A DNA stretch of 64,000 bases from the NCBI RefSeq assembly GCF_019969725.1, contig NZ_JAHXYW010000001.1, positions 186,001 through 250,000 of the forward strand. Reading direction: 5' to 3'. Made by a program: the position numbers and the translations under genes. The notes beneath the pieces are model-generated. The model saw only the letters and a program-made list of their open reading frames with translations, did no database searches and was not told the origin of the DNA. This DNA comes from Neobacillus bataviensis (GTDB lineage Bacteria > Bacillota > Bacilli > Bacillales_B > DSM-18226). Shown here piece by piece: positions 7,323-16,019 of the stretch (positions are counted from its first letter, which is position 1; every line of letters starts with the position of its first letter).

Positions 7323-8684
7323 TTAGTTTTGCAGTACCCCGCCAAATAGCCAGGAAACCCAATAATATAAAACGACTAAGGTAAATAATACAGCTGGAGG
7401 TATGACAACACTTGTGATTTTAACGTATTCCCACCAGGTAATTTTCACTTTTCCTTTTCTAACTATGTGCATCCACATCAGGGTTGCAAGCGTCCCCATT
7501 GGAAGTAATAACGATCCCATATCACTGCCAATTACGTTTGCCAGGTAGGCTACTTTCAATTCAAGTAAACTTAGATCCATATTCGTTAAAGTAAGTGTTC
7601 CAACCATAAGAGCCGGGTGATTATTAAAAATATTGGAGAGTACTGATAGAAGGACGCCCATCATGACACTCGCGTGCAGCAGGCTACCAGCAACAATCGG
7701 CTCCATAAAACCAATCAGCCAGTCTGTTAAGCCAATATTATTCAGACCGTAAATGATGACATACATACAAAAGGCGAAAACAATGATATACCACGGGGTT
7801 TTTTTCAACATATCGATTGGCGGTATTTTTAGATAAGCCCATCGCCAGGCCAACAGGACCAACGAGCCAAAAACAGCCATCAGTGAGACAGGAATGTTTA
7901 AAAAAGAAGCGACGAATAGGCTGACTCGGACAGTAAAAACGAATAAAAGAACATTGCGCATAAATCTCGAGCGGTCTTTTTCCGAATTATGCTGAATTCC
8001 GGACTTTAGTGGATGATAGGATTTAAGCGACAATCCTGTTACTTCCGTTGGAATTTTTTTCGGCAATACTTTGTAAAAACGAAGGAACAAAAGCCCAACG
8101 AGCAGGAGCAATCCAAGTGTTGCCGGTACAAACATCATGGCGGTATGCAAGTACAAACTCATATGGACAATTTTTAAAGCGATTAAATTGACAATATTAC
8201 TTACACCGATGGGAGCACTTGAAGCGGTGGCAATCAGGCCTCCTGAAAGTAAATATGGGATTTTTTGATGATTTTTTAAGCCCATATTATTTAATAGCAT
8301 GACTAGAATGGGTGTTGTGATTAAGATGCTTCCATCATTATTGAAAAAAAGTGTCATCAGAAAGCACAAAAGGTTGACATACCAAAATAACCGAATCCCT
8401 GAGCCCTTTGCCTTCGCAGCCAATTTTTCTGCCACCCAGTTGAAGAAACCAAAGCTTTCTAACACGATTGCCATGACAATCGTCGCCATGATCGTAATGG
8501 CTGCACCACTGATGGTGTCTGCAATGATCCCGAGGTCTGTGAGTGTAACACTTCCGCTAAGCACAACGATAATCGCCCCAATGGAGGCTGGGATTGCTTC
8601 ATTAATGCCCCTTGGCCTCCAAAGAATAAATCCGAGGGTAACCAAAAAAGTAATGATGGTTATCCAAACGGTTAAATGAACCAT
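7323..8684 (-). CDS. ArsB/NhaD-type membrane permease
   Basis: A 453-residue membrane protein with about eleven to twelve hydrophobic helices, of the ion transporter superfamily that holds ArsB, NhaD and SLC13 carriers. FNNDGSILITTPILVMLLNN in the first half and SNIFNNHPALMVGTL in the second half are the paired re-entrant loop motifs of this fold. No arsR or arsC is adjacent, so arsenite export is not implied; an organic or inorganic anion is as likely. It has an AAAGGAG site and lies between a 9-codon upstream reading frame and the DUF2642-like gene. Confidence 0.75.
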   Translation of the reverse strand: MVHLTVWITIITFLVTLGFILWRPRGINEAIPASIGAIIVVLSGSVTLTDLGIIADTISGAAITIMATIVMAIVLESFGFFNWVAEKLAAKAKGSGIRLFWYVNLLCFLMTLFFNNDGSILITTPILVMLLNNMGLKNHQKIPYLLSGGLIATASSAPIGVSNIVNLIALKIVHMSLYLHTAMMFVPATLGLLLLVGLLFLRFYKVLPKKIPTEVTGLSLKSYHPLKSGIQHNSEKDRSRFMRNVLLFVFTVRVSLFVASFLNIPVSLMAVFGSLVLLAWRWAYLKIPPIDMLKKTPWYIIVFAFCMYVIIYGLNNIGLTDWLIGFMEPIVAGSLLHASVMMGVLLSVLSNIFNNHPALMVGTLTLTNMDLSLLELKVAYLANVIGSDMGSLLLPMGTLATLMWMHIVRKGKVKITWWEYVKITSVVIPPAVLFTLVVLYYWVSWLFGGVLQN

Positions 8685-8735
8685 TTTTTTCTCCTTTCAT
8701 CTAGCTGGTGATTCAGGATGTTTCCCTGAGACGAC

Positions 8736-8765
8736 TTACCTCCTAATATCTGTTAGTCCGCTCAT
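8736..8765 (-). CDS. Nine-residue upstream reading frame (possible leader peptide)
   Basis: ATG at 8765 is preceded by AAGGGGGGGG and reads MSGLTDIRR then TAA. The leader of the ArsB-like gene continues with a small TCAGG/CCTGA hairpin (near 8712-8730). The strong ribosome site suggests that ribosomes load here; a regulatory role is inferred only. Confidence 0.3.
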   Translation of the reverse strand: MSGLTDIRR

Positions 8766-8901
8766 GTCCCCCCCTTCCATCTGTCCTTCTTGTGTTCTTG
8801 TACTCTATCTATATGTATCTCGCATAAGACAGGCTTTAGGTTTGTACCCTTTTTTCCTATAAATCCACTAGAGTCTAAAAAAATAGCACTAGTATTTTGG
8901 G

Positions 8902-8935
8902 AAAAAATAAAAAAGCGAAGCAGTAAGCTTCGCTT
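8902..8935 (-). terminator. Terminator of the tctCBA operon
   Basis: A perfect 9-bp stem (AAGCGAAGC / GCTTCGCTT, 5-base loop) with TTTTTTATTTTTT following on the minus strand, 12 bases past the tctA stop. Confidence 0.85.
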
Positions 8936-8946
8936 GGTAAAAACTA

Positions 8947-10473
8947 TTATCCCTCAACATTAATAACGACTTCTTTCCCTTTTTTCTTCATCATGAAAGG
9001 TACAATAAGCCAGAGGGCTGTAATTAAAAGGAAGGCCAGTGAAATTGGACGGGTAAAGAATACACTGTAATCGCCATTTGAAATGGTTAAGGCTCTTCGC
9101 AGGTTATTTTCAACCATTGGCCCTAATACCAATCCTAAAACGAGCGGTGCGATTGGGTAGTCGTTTTTGCTTAAGAAGTATCCTAACACGCCGCAAGCTA
9201 ATAAAAGCAATAAATCGTACATCGACACCTGTACGGCGTATACCCCAAAAATAGAAATCGCGATAATCATCGGAATCAAAAATTGCTTTGGTGTTTGAAT
9301 AATTTTTGCGAACACCTTTACAAGTGGCAGGTTTAAGATCAACAGCATGATATTTCCGATAAACATACTCGCAATGAGACCCCAAGCAACCTGCGGATGG
9401 TCTTCAAATAATAATGGACCCGGCTGGACATTGTACATCATTAACGCTCCCATTAAGATCGCCGTCGTCCCAGATCCCGGAATTCCCATAGTTAATAAAG
9501 GAATCATCGCCCCGCCAGAGGCCGCATTATTAGCGGATTCCGGTGCCGCAACCCCGGCAATCGCGCCTTTGCCAAATTTCTCAGGATTTTTCGAAATCTT
9601 TTTTTCCAAAAGATAAGAGAAGAAGGATGCCAGTGTTGCCCCGGCTCCCGGCAAAATACCGACGAAAAACCCTAAAATGGATCCACGGGCAATCGGTCCT
9701 GCGGACTCTTTCATCTCTTCTTTAGATGGGATTAAATTATTAATCTTCGCCATTTCCCCATCTTCTTCTTCTTTTTCTAAAATCGTTTTAAAAACTTCGC
9801 CTAGGGCAAACAACCCAACAGCAATCGTTAAGAATTCAATTCCCTGGTATAGCCATGGCACATCGAAGGTAAATCGAGCAATACCTGACACACTGTCAAT
9901 CCCGATAGTTCCAAGCAGTAAACCGCAAACGGTCATAATCAAAGCTTTTGTAACCGACTTTCCAGCTAAACCGCTGACAGCGCCGAGACCCAATAGCATC
10001 AAGGAAAAATATTCGGCCGGGCCAAATTTAAGTGCCACTTCTGAAAGGGGTTTTGCAAGAAACATCAACGCAATTAATGTGACAATTCCAGCTACGAAGG
10101 AACCAATGGCCGCAATCGATAAAGCACTGCCGGCTCTCCCCTTTTTAGCCATTTGATAACCGTCTAAGGTTGTGACAACAGAAGAGGATTCTCCTGGTGT
10201 ATTTAATAAAATCGAAGTGGTTGAACCACCGTACATAGCTCCATAATAGACTCCAGCCAGCAAAATAATTGCACTAGTCGCCGCTTGCTCGGGCGGAAGG
10301 CTGCCAGTGATGGAGGCCGTAACAGGGATAAGCAGCGCGACACCGCTCATCGGGCCGATCCCCGGCAAAACCCCAACCGCTGTGCCAATTAAAACCCCTA
10401 CGAATGCAAAAATAAGATTATACCAAATAAGTGCTGTTCCAAATCCTTGAAATAAATAATCGAGTGTACTCAT
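8947..10473 (-). CDS. tctA: Tripartite tricarboxylate transporter, large membrane subunit TctA
   Basis: A 508-residue membrane protein with about twelve helices and the glycine-rich TctA signatures: GVLPGIGPMSGVALLIP (about 37-53), the YGGSTTSILLNTPGESSS region (about 80-97) and a second copy, GILPGAGATLASF with AAPESANNAASGGAMIP (about 272-325). TctA forms the sodium-coupled channel for carboxylates delivered by the extracellular TctC. An AGGAGG site precedes the start, and the gene follows tctB by 15 bases as the last gene of tctC-tctB-tctA. Substrate may be citrate or another polycarboxylate. Confidence 0.9.
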   Translation of the reverse strand: MSTLDYLFQGFGTALIWYNLIFAFVGVLIGTAVGVLPGIGPMSGVALLIPVTASITGSLPPEQAATSAIILLAGVYYGAMYGGSTTSILLNTPGESSSVVTTLDGYQMAKKGRAGSALSIAAIGSFVAGIVTLIALMFLAKPLSEVALKFGPAEYFSLMLLGLGAVSGLAGKSVTKALIMTVCGLLLGTIGIDSVSGIARFTFDVPWLYQGIEFLTIAVGLFALGEVFKTILEKEEEDGEMAKINNLIPSKEEMKESAGPIARGSILGFFVGILPGAGATLASFFSYLLEKKISKNPEKFGKGAIAGVAAPESANNAASGGAMIPLLTMGIPGSGTTAILMGALMMYNVQPGPLLFEDHPQVAWGLIASMFIGNIMLLILNLPLVKVFAKIIQTPKQFLIPMIIAISIFGVYAVQVSMYDLLLLLACGVLGYFLSKNDYPIAPLVLGLVLGPMVENNLRRALTISNGDYSVFFTRPISLAFLLITALWLIVPFMMKKKGKEVVINVEG

Positions 10474-10488
10474 TTTTAGCCTCCTCTC

Positions 10489-10941
10489 TTAAAACCAAAT
10501 AGGCCAGCCTGGAAGTGTCCCTTTTAACACGTCTACAAATAAGAAATAAACGAGTCCAGAAAAGGCTGCGGATATAATGATGGACATAATTAACTTTTTA
10601 CGTTCCATCGTTTGAAAGCATACAAGTAAAAATAAAAACGTCGTAATAACATAGCCGATGGTTTCTAATGTTAATATATAAAACAAGGTAGCCGCAAAGA
10701 TAATAAGGAAGGGCTTGTACTCTAATTTTTCCTTATTGCCCTCTGCACCCTTAGATTGGTTTGCTTCAAAAAACAAACGGATACTTAATAAGACTAGTAA
10801 GATACCTAATATAAAAGGAAAAATGTCCGGTCCGACAACGCTTCCATAGGATGAACTTGATATATGTCTGCTTCCGACAATAAATAATACTCCAACAGCA
10901 AGAAATACAATGGATGCAACCCGATCGAATTTTATAGCCAT
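10489..10941 (-). CDS. tctB: Tripartite tricarboxylate transporter, small membrane subunit TctB
   Basis: A 150-residue protein with four predicted membrane helices (about 9-25, 38-57, 77-105, 112-140), the size and topology of TctB. The conserved start region (ASIVFLAVGVLFIVGS...GPDIFPFILGILLVLLS) is typical. It works with TctA as the membrane part of the carboxylate symporter. An AAGGGGG site precedes it, and it lies 58 bases after tctC. Confidence 0.85.
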   Translation of the reverse strand: MAIKFDRVASIVFLAVGVLFIVGSRHISSSSYGSVVGPDIFPFILGILLVLLSIRLFFEANQSKGAEGNKEKLEYKPFLIIFAATLFYILTLETIGYVITTFLFLLVCFQTMERKKLIMSIIISAAFSGLVYFLFVDVLKGTLPGWPIWF

Positions 10942-10999
10942 TCATAAACCCCCTTTTAAAAAAATCGGGAAGGAGAATCTTGCTCCTTCCCCTACTTTT

Positions 11000-12034
11000 T
11001 TACTTCTGCATGCCTAATGCTTCTAGTAATTGTTGAACTTGTTTTTCTTGTTCACCTAAGAATTTTGTGAAATCAGCGCTATTTTTATATTCTAGTTCCC
11101 AACCTTGTGTCTCTACTTCTGTCTTCCATTCAGGAGATTTTACAAGTTTATCGATTGTTATTTCCCAGTAGGATTTTGCTTCTTTAGACATTTTTTCTGG
11201 GCCAAACACTCCGCGCCAAATCGTGAACTCAGCATCTACACCTTGTTCTTTAGCCGTTGGCACGTCCTTAAAATCACCGCCTAAACGATCCGCTGCCGTA
11301 ACAGCAAGCACACGAACCTTACCAGCTTTTAGGAACTCTTTTACGCTTGAAGCATCTGTTCCAATAACATCAGCATTACCGCCAAGAAGGGCTGTAATGG
11401 CTTCCCCTCCGCCATCGTAAGATACATATTTAATTTTTGTAGGATCCACTCCATATTTAAAGGCTGGAAGAATGGAAATTAAATGGTCCATAGAACCTGG
11501 TGCGGAACCGCCTGCAAAAGTAAGTTTGCTAGGATCCTTTTTGACTTCATCTAAAAGGGATTTTAAGTCAGTAAATTTGGAATCCTTTTTGACAACAATC
11601 GCGCCGAAATCTTTTGTCAATTGAGCAAGCGGTGTTGTATTTTTGTAGCCGTAAGGGCTGTTTCCTTCTTTTTTCAAGTTGTTGATAATAATCGGCGGTG
11701 AATTGACGAACAGCATTTCGTTATTAGCTGCTTGCTGTGTGGCGTATTCAGCCATAAACACGGCACCTCCGCCGCCTGGCTTATTCTCCACTGTTAATGG
11801 CTGACTGACGAGCTTCGTTTCGCTCAATACCTTTGTAAAGGAGCGGGCTGTTAAATCCCACCCTCCGCCAGCACCAGATGGCGCTACAACAGAAATCGCT
11901 TTTCTAGGATAGCTTGGACCAGCCTCTTTTTTACTAGAACCTGAACTTGCTGTTTCTTTACTGCTGCAAGCGCCTAAGCTTAATGCCAATGCACCTGCAC
12001 ACATTACTGCTGAAATTTTTTTGATCGAAAACAT
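11000..12034 (-). CDS. tctC: Tripartite tricarboxylate transporter, substrate-binding lipoprotein TctC
   Basis: A 344-residue extracellular solute-binding lipoprotein. Residues 1-22 form a signal with lipobox LSLGAC, so the mature protein starts at the lipid-modified Cys and is followed by a Ser/Lys-rich linker. The body has the TctC features RKAISVVAPSGAGGGWDLTAR, NKPGGGGAVFMAEYA and YVSYDGGGEAITALLGG. It captures a carboxylate outside the cell and hands it to TctAB. The ATG at 12034 is used because AAGGGGG lies 9 bases before it; the frame extends to 12076 without a site. It is the first gene of tctCBA. Confidence 0.9.
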   Translation of the reverse strand: MFSIKKISAVMCAGALALSLGACSSKETASSGSSKKEAGPSYPRKAISVVAPSGAGGGWDLTARSFTKVLSETKLVSQPLTVENKPGGGGAVFMAEYATQQAANNEMLFVNSPPIIINNLKKEGNSPYGYKNTTPLAQLTKDFGAIVVKKDSKFTDLKSLLDEVKKDPSKLTFAGGSAPGSMDHLISILPAFKYGVDPTKIKYVSYDGGGEAITALLGGNADVIGTDASSVKEFLKAGKVRVLAVTAADRLGGDFKDVPTAKEQGVDAEFTIWRGVFGPEKMSKEAKSYWEITIDKLVKSPEWKTEVETQGWELEYKNSADFTKFLGEQEKQVQQLLEALGMQK

Positions 12035-12130
12035 TTTTCTATTCCCCCTTGTAACCGTTTTCTTAATTTTACTCAAAATTTAGAAGATTCATAGTTTTTG
12101 CATTTAAACAGCATTAAAAACTTATAAACC

Positions 12131-12149
12131 ATTTTGTTCATTTTGTTCA
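12131..12149. promoter_or_regulatory. Tandem 9-bp direct repeat upstream of tctC
   Basis: ATTTTGTTC occurs twice without a gap about 97 bases upstream of the tctC start. AT-rich direct repeats of this size are the kind of site bound by CitB/DcuR-type regulators, and such a regulator is encoded at 1467-2189. Confidence 0.35.
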
Positions 12150-12205
12150 CAGCAGGATGTCCTAGAAATGTAGAATCAATATTAAAAATTAAAAGCTGGA
12201 ATTTT

Positions 12206-12241
12206 AAAAAAAAAGAAAACGCCATTCATGATGAATGGCGT
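12206..12241 (-). terminator. Terminator of the MATE gene
   Basis: ACGCCATTCAT faces its inverse complement ATGAATGGCGT (12219-12241); the minus strand continues with TTTTC and a run of T. Confidence 0.8.
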
Positions 12242-12257
12242 CCTTATTTAGTAAGCT

Positions 12258-13628
12258 CTAAACTACTTCCTTAATTGCAGCTCCGACAAACTTTCGCTTT
12301 TGTATATAGATAAGTCTTAAGGATAAGGCGACTCCTGCTGCCAGCAAACCAACGGTCAGCCCAATCCAGTAGCCTCTTGCACCCAAGCTGGTAAAGTTGG
12401 CGAGAAGGTAGCCGACTGGCAAGCAGATCAGCCAGTATGCAATTAAGGTCATAATAAAGGCAATATTCACATCTTTATATCCTCTTAATGCAGCCTGAGC
12501 AGTTGCCTGAATGGCATCCGCTATTTGGAAAAATAAGGCAAAAATTAAAAAGTTTGCCGTTAGGTTGATGACAGCTGTTTCATTCGAATAGAAGCCGGCG
12601 ACTTGATAGCGGAAGGCTACGACTAGTAATCCTGTTAAAATGGCGATTAATATGGCAAGATACACACCAAGCCAGCTATATTGTTTCGCATCTTTATAAC
12701 GCTTTGCCCCCACCTCAAAACCGACGAGTACGGTCTGGACCATGGATATGCTAATAGGAATCATGTACAAAAAGGATACAATATTTAAGGCCGATTGATA
12801 AGCAGCAATTGTGGTCACATTAAATTTACTTAAAAGGATCGTCACCACCGCAAACATACTCGTTTCAAAAAAAGTAGAAAGCCCCATTGGCACGCCAATT
12901 TTTAAAATCTCTTTACATTTTTCCCATGAAAATTCCTTCATGTTTTCAAATATCGGAAAGGTAGAAAACGGTTCTTGTTTTTTCACGATGAAAATGGTCA
13001 TTGCCATAAAGGCCCAATCGGTAATGGCTGTGGCATATCCAGCCCCTGCCCCGCCAAGCTCTGGGAAGCCCCAATTTCCAAAAATCAGCACGTAGTTCAA
13101 CAAGAAATTAAGCGGCAAGGATATTATCATAATGATCATGATCACCCTAGTCTTTCCAAGTGCATAAATAAACGATCTCAGAACATTAAAAACAAACAAT
13201 GGCAGGATTCCGTAACTAAGTCCGACGAGGTAATCAAATGCGGTATCCTGAACTCTTGCTGTCAGGTTCATGCTATCTAAAATCGGATCTAACAAGAAGA
13301 AACCAAGAATAATTAATAGAATTGTGATAAATACAGAAAGATATACTCCATGTTTTACAACCGAGGTTACCTCATGGCTCTTCTTCTCACCAAACCGCTG
13401 TGCTGCTATAGGGGAAACCGCGAGCAGTATGCTGCTGATTCCTGTGAAAATCGGACTCCATATCGAGGAGCCTATTGCGACGCCAGCCAGATCGGAAGAA
13501 TTGTATTTTCCTGACATAATCGTATTAAAAAACACCATTGAAAACATGCCAAGCTGTGTAATTAAGATGGGAATTAACAGGACGAAAATTTGTTTAGTCT
13601 TTTGCTTTATGGTAAAAGTCTGATTCAT
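12258..13628 (-). CDS. MATE-family multidrug/Na+ antiporter (NorM-type)
   Basis: A 456-residue membrane protein with twelve helices in two homologous halves, typical MATE length. The N-half begins with KQKTKQIFVLLIPILITQLGMFSMVFFNTIMSG and includes the conserved SPIAAQRFGEKK; the C-half contains the related LNIVSFLYMIPISISMVQTVLVGFEVGAKRY. The family exports cationic drugs or metabolites in exchange for Na+ or H+. The start at 13628 follows AAGGAGAACGCTATT; the frame is open to 13718 but with no ribosome site. Single-gene unit with its own terminator. Confidence 0.9.
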   Translation of the reverse strand: MNQTFTIKQKTKQIFVLLIPILITQLGMFSMVFFNTIMSGKYNSSDLAGVAIGSSIWSPIFTGISSILLAVSPIAAQRFGEKKSHEVTSVVKHGVYLSVFITILLIILGFFLLDPILDSMNLTARVQDTAFDYLVGLSYGILPLFVFNVLRSFIYALGKTRVIMIIMIISLPLNFLLNYVLIFGNWGFPELGGAGAGYATAITDWAFMAMTIFIVKKQEPFSTFPIFENMKEFSWEKCKEILKIGVPMGLSTFFETSMFAVVTILLSKFNVTTIAAYQSALNIVSFLYMIPISISMVQTVLVGFEVGAKRYKDAKQYSWLGVYLAILIAILTGLLVVAFRYQVAGFYSNETAVINLTANFLIFALFFQIADAIQATAQAALRGYKDVNIAFIMTLIAYWLICLPVGYLLANFTSLGARGYWIGLTVGLLAAGVALSLRLIYIQKRKFVGAAIKEVV

Positions 13629-13724
13629 AATAGCGTTCTCCTTGAGTAAATAAAAACCCGAAACTTCATTATACGCTATATTGGATGATAATTCCTCACT
13701 TTTTAATGATATTTCCAAAAAAAG

Positions 13725-13745
13725 AGAACTTCCAATGGAAGTCCT
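13725..13745 (-). terminator. Terminator of the gene at 13744-14532
   Basis: ACTTCC/GGAAGT stem with a 3-base loop (13728-13742), then TCTCTTTTTTT on the minus strand. Confidence 0.5.
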
Positions 13746-14532
13746 ATTTCTTTACAATTTTTGATGGGTTATTAACCTTGTACAATACTGGTTCATCAAC
13801 GAGGAATTCTTCTTCGACGTCTTTTCCTTTTGCCAATTTCTTAGCGGCCACTTTGCCGTCAAATTCAAGGGAATCGCCAGGAACTAGTTCGAATTTTTTT
13901 AGTGTTTTACTGTGACTGCACCACGCGAGGCCAAGGTCAAGTGGGTTATCCTGTACAATCTGCACATGTTCTAAAACCACCACTTCATCATTTTCTTCAT
14001 TAAATGGATTATAGGTCATCGCAAATTGTTTCACAGTGGCCGTAAAATGAACTTTATCAGCCGGAAGCTCGAGTTTAGGCGCTTTCTCTTTCTTTGGTTT
14101 AGCCTCCTTTGCCTTTGGTTTCGGAGACTCTTCTTTTTGAGCTGTTTCCTTTTTCACAGGGGCTGGCTCCGTATTCTCTGTTATTTCTTTTTCCTCAATC
14201 GTTAGCAGGCTTTCTTTTCCGAAGCTTCCCTGCTGCATTTCTTTTAAATAGGCAGGATGAATGCAGCTAACCTTCCCATCCTGAAATTCAATAACCAAAG
14301 TATTAAACTCACCATTATTTCCGTAAGCTTCATAGCCTTTGATGGTTACGATGCGCTGGGCGTTTCTGTCCTTGTACCAGAATTCCTTTTTGGCCTCCCT
14401 TGCCGAGGATAAACCCCATTCCTTTAATTTTTCCTTATAATGATCCTCGTCGCGGAAGCTTTCATATTCCCCTTTTGGCGGAATATATTGAGTCAAATCC
14501 TTTTGTGTTTCCTGGATTGGCAATCTAGCCAC
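13744..14532 (-). CDS. Hypothetical protein with charged linker and C-terminal beta domain
   Basis: A 262-residue cytoplasmic protein that I do not recognise. It has an N-terminal domain (about 1-105, with SAREAKKEFWYKDRNAQRIVTIKGYE), a Lys/Glu/Pro-rich flexible linker (about 115-155) and a C-terminal domain (about 157-262, KVHFTATVKQFAMTYNPF ... VPGDSLEFDGKVAAKKL) whose alternating strands look like an OB or similar small beta fold. This architecture suggests binding to nucleic acid or another partner, but no catalytic motif is visible. It is transcribed alone, divergent from the MFS gene at 14708. Confidence 0.6.
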   Translation of the reverse strand: MARLPIQETQKDLTQYIPPKGEYESFRDEDHYKEKLKEWGLSSAREAKKEFWYKDRNAQRIVTIKGYEAYGNNGEFNTLVIEFQDGKVSCIHPAYLKEMQQGSFGKESLLTIEEKEITENTEPAPVKKETAQKEESPKPKAKEAKPKKEKAPKLELPADKVHFTATVKQFAMTYNPFNEENDEVVVLEHVQIVQDNPLDLGLAWCSHSKTLKKFELVPGDSLEFDGKVAAKKLAKGKDVEEEFLVDEPVLYKVNNPSKIVKK

Positions 14533-14707
14533 TTCCTTCCATCTATGTAAGTGTTTATATTATAACATTAACCCTGACAAATCCTAAAATTAGAACGTTC
14601 GATCGCCCCATCGGCATTTCTTTTATTTTTCAAAAAATACTTAGTGCAACGAAGGATTTTGTATGTATAATAGCTTTAGATATTAATAGTGAAGCTGGTG
14701 GGGGCAC

Positions 14708-15928
14708 ATGCGTACCTATAATGAAAAAATCAGTATTTATCATGGAATGGTGTCAATAATCGCTTTAAATTTAGCTGGTAACTACTTTCCGATTTTCGCC
14801 ATCTCAATTCTTGGAGCAAATAATTACCAAGTAGGTTTAATTAGTTCTCTTCCTCCCTTAGTTACACTCATCATGACGATTCCAGCAGCGATCTTGTTAA
14901 ATAAGCTGGATGAGCAAAAGAAAACGGTTGCGATGAATGTTTTTTGGGCGAGAGTGATGTTCTTACTTTTAGTGGGTGTGGTTTTTCTTCCACCTTCCTA
15001 TCAGGCTTGGACTTTCTTAATCCTTATCGCGGTAATGAATGTACCTGGGACGATTTCTAACATCGGCTGGCAAACGCTTATTAGTGGAATGATTCGTGAA
15101 GAACGGAGAGGAACCTTTTTCAGTGATAGAAGTCGGTTACTAACAATTGTAGGCATGGTGACTACACTAATTATCGGTATTGTCATGAAAAAAGAAACAG
15201 ATAATGCTGCTGCGTATCAGTGGTTATTTTTTATGGCCTTTGTTTTTGGCTTACTTGAAATGTTTTTCCTGCTGAAGCACAAAGAAACGGCCCAGCCCAA
15301 AACAAATATCGATCGAAAGAACTCATCGATGGATTGGTCTATTTTTAAAGATCAAGGATATAAGTGGTTTCTTATTGCAGCACTATGCTTTAACTTTGCC
15401 TGGCAGATGGCATGGGGCTTATTCAATATTTACAATGTCAAATACGCACATGCGACGATTCTTTGGATTAGCTTATTTTCTGTTGGCAATCAATTGGTGC
15501 AGATATTCACCTTCCCATTATGGAAAAAGTGGGCGGAGCAAAAATCGAATACGTTAATGCTTGTATGGGTTGCGGCCGGTATGGCTTCTGCCCCGATTTT
15601 GACGGTTATGTCTACAAATCTTTATTATTTAACAATTGTAAGTATGATTTCGGGATTTTTTCTATCCGGGACCACCCTATTATTGTTCAATCTATTGTTG
15701 GAGCAGTCTCCGGCGGAGAAAAGAACCTATTGTATTACCACCTATAATGTCCTGTTAAGCTTAGTCGCGTTTATCGCTCCGCAAATCGGGATTTGGCTGT
15801 TAGAGGTAACGGGGATACAAACCTCTATGGGAATTAGTTCCATTCTACGGTTTATGAGTGCGCTGGTATTTTTGTTAATGTACGTGAGATTTATGAAAAC
15901 TAAGAAACCAATCTTGGAAAAAAGCTAG
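14708..15928 (+). CDS. MFS transporter
   Basis: A 406-residue major facilitator with about twelve helices and a central hydrophilic loop (about 195-215). The loop between helices 2 and 3 (LLNKLDEQKKTV) replaces the usual GxLaDrxGrr motif A in a weak form. Ser/Thr-rich ends and lack of known specificity residues leave the substrate open; drug or sugar efflux are possible. A GGTGGGGGC site lies before the ATG, and TATAAT at 14666-14671 is a likely -10 box. Strong terminator immediately after the stop. Confidence 0.8.
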   Translation: MRTYNEKISIYHGMVSIIALNLAGNYFPIFAISILGANNYQVGLISSLPPLVTLIMTIPAAILLNKLDEQKKTVAMNVFWARVMFLLLVGVVFLPPSYQAWTFLILIAVMNVPGTISNIGWQTLISGMIREERRGTFFSDRSRLLTIVGMVTTLIIGIVMKKETDNAAAYQWLFFMAFVFGLLEMFFLLKHKETAQPKTNIDRKNSSMDWSIFKDQGYKWFLIAALCFNFAWQMAWGLFNIYNVKYAHATILWISLFSVGNQLVQIFTFPLWKKWAEQKSNTLMLVWVAAGMASAPILTVMSTNLYYLTIVSMISGFFLSGTTLLLFNLLLEQSPAEKRTYCITTYNVLLSLVAFIAPQIGIWLLEVTGIQTSMGISSILRFMSALVFLLMYVRFMKTKKPILEKS

Positions 15929-15950
15929 GGTGCCTGCCCTAGCTTTTTTT
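15918..15950 (+). terminator. Terminator of the MFS gene
   Basis: AAAAAAGCTAGGG pairs with CCCTAGCTTTTTT around a 6-base loop; the T-run continues past the stem. Confidence 0.9.
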
Positions 15951-16019
15951 GCTGAAATATATAGTTTGGGACTTTCATACTTTAATATAGGGAGTTGATT
16001 ATGAAAACTGGAGGACACT

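Noticed and set aside
7323..8684. Arsenite resistance operon
   Set aside because: The permease belongs to the ArsB-like fold, but there is no arsR, arsC or arsA, and the neighbour is a DUF2642-like protein.
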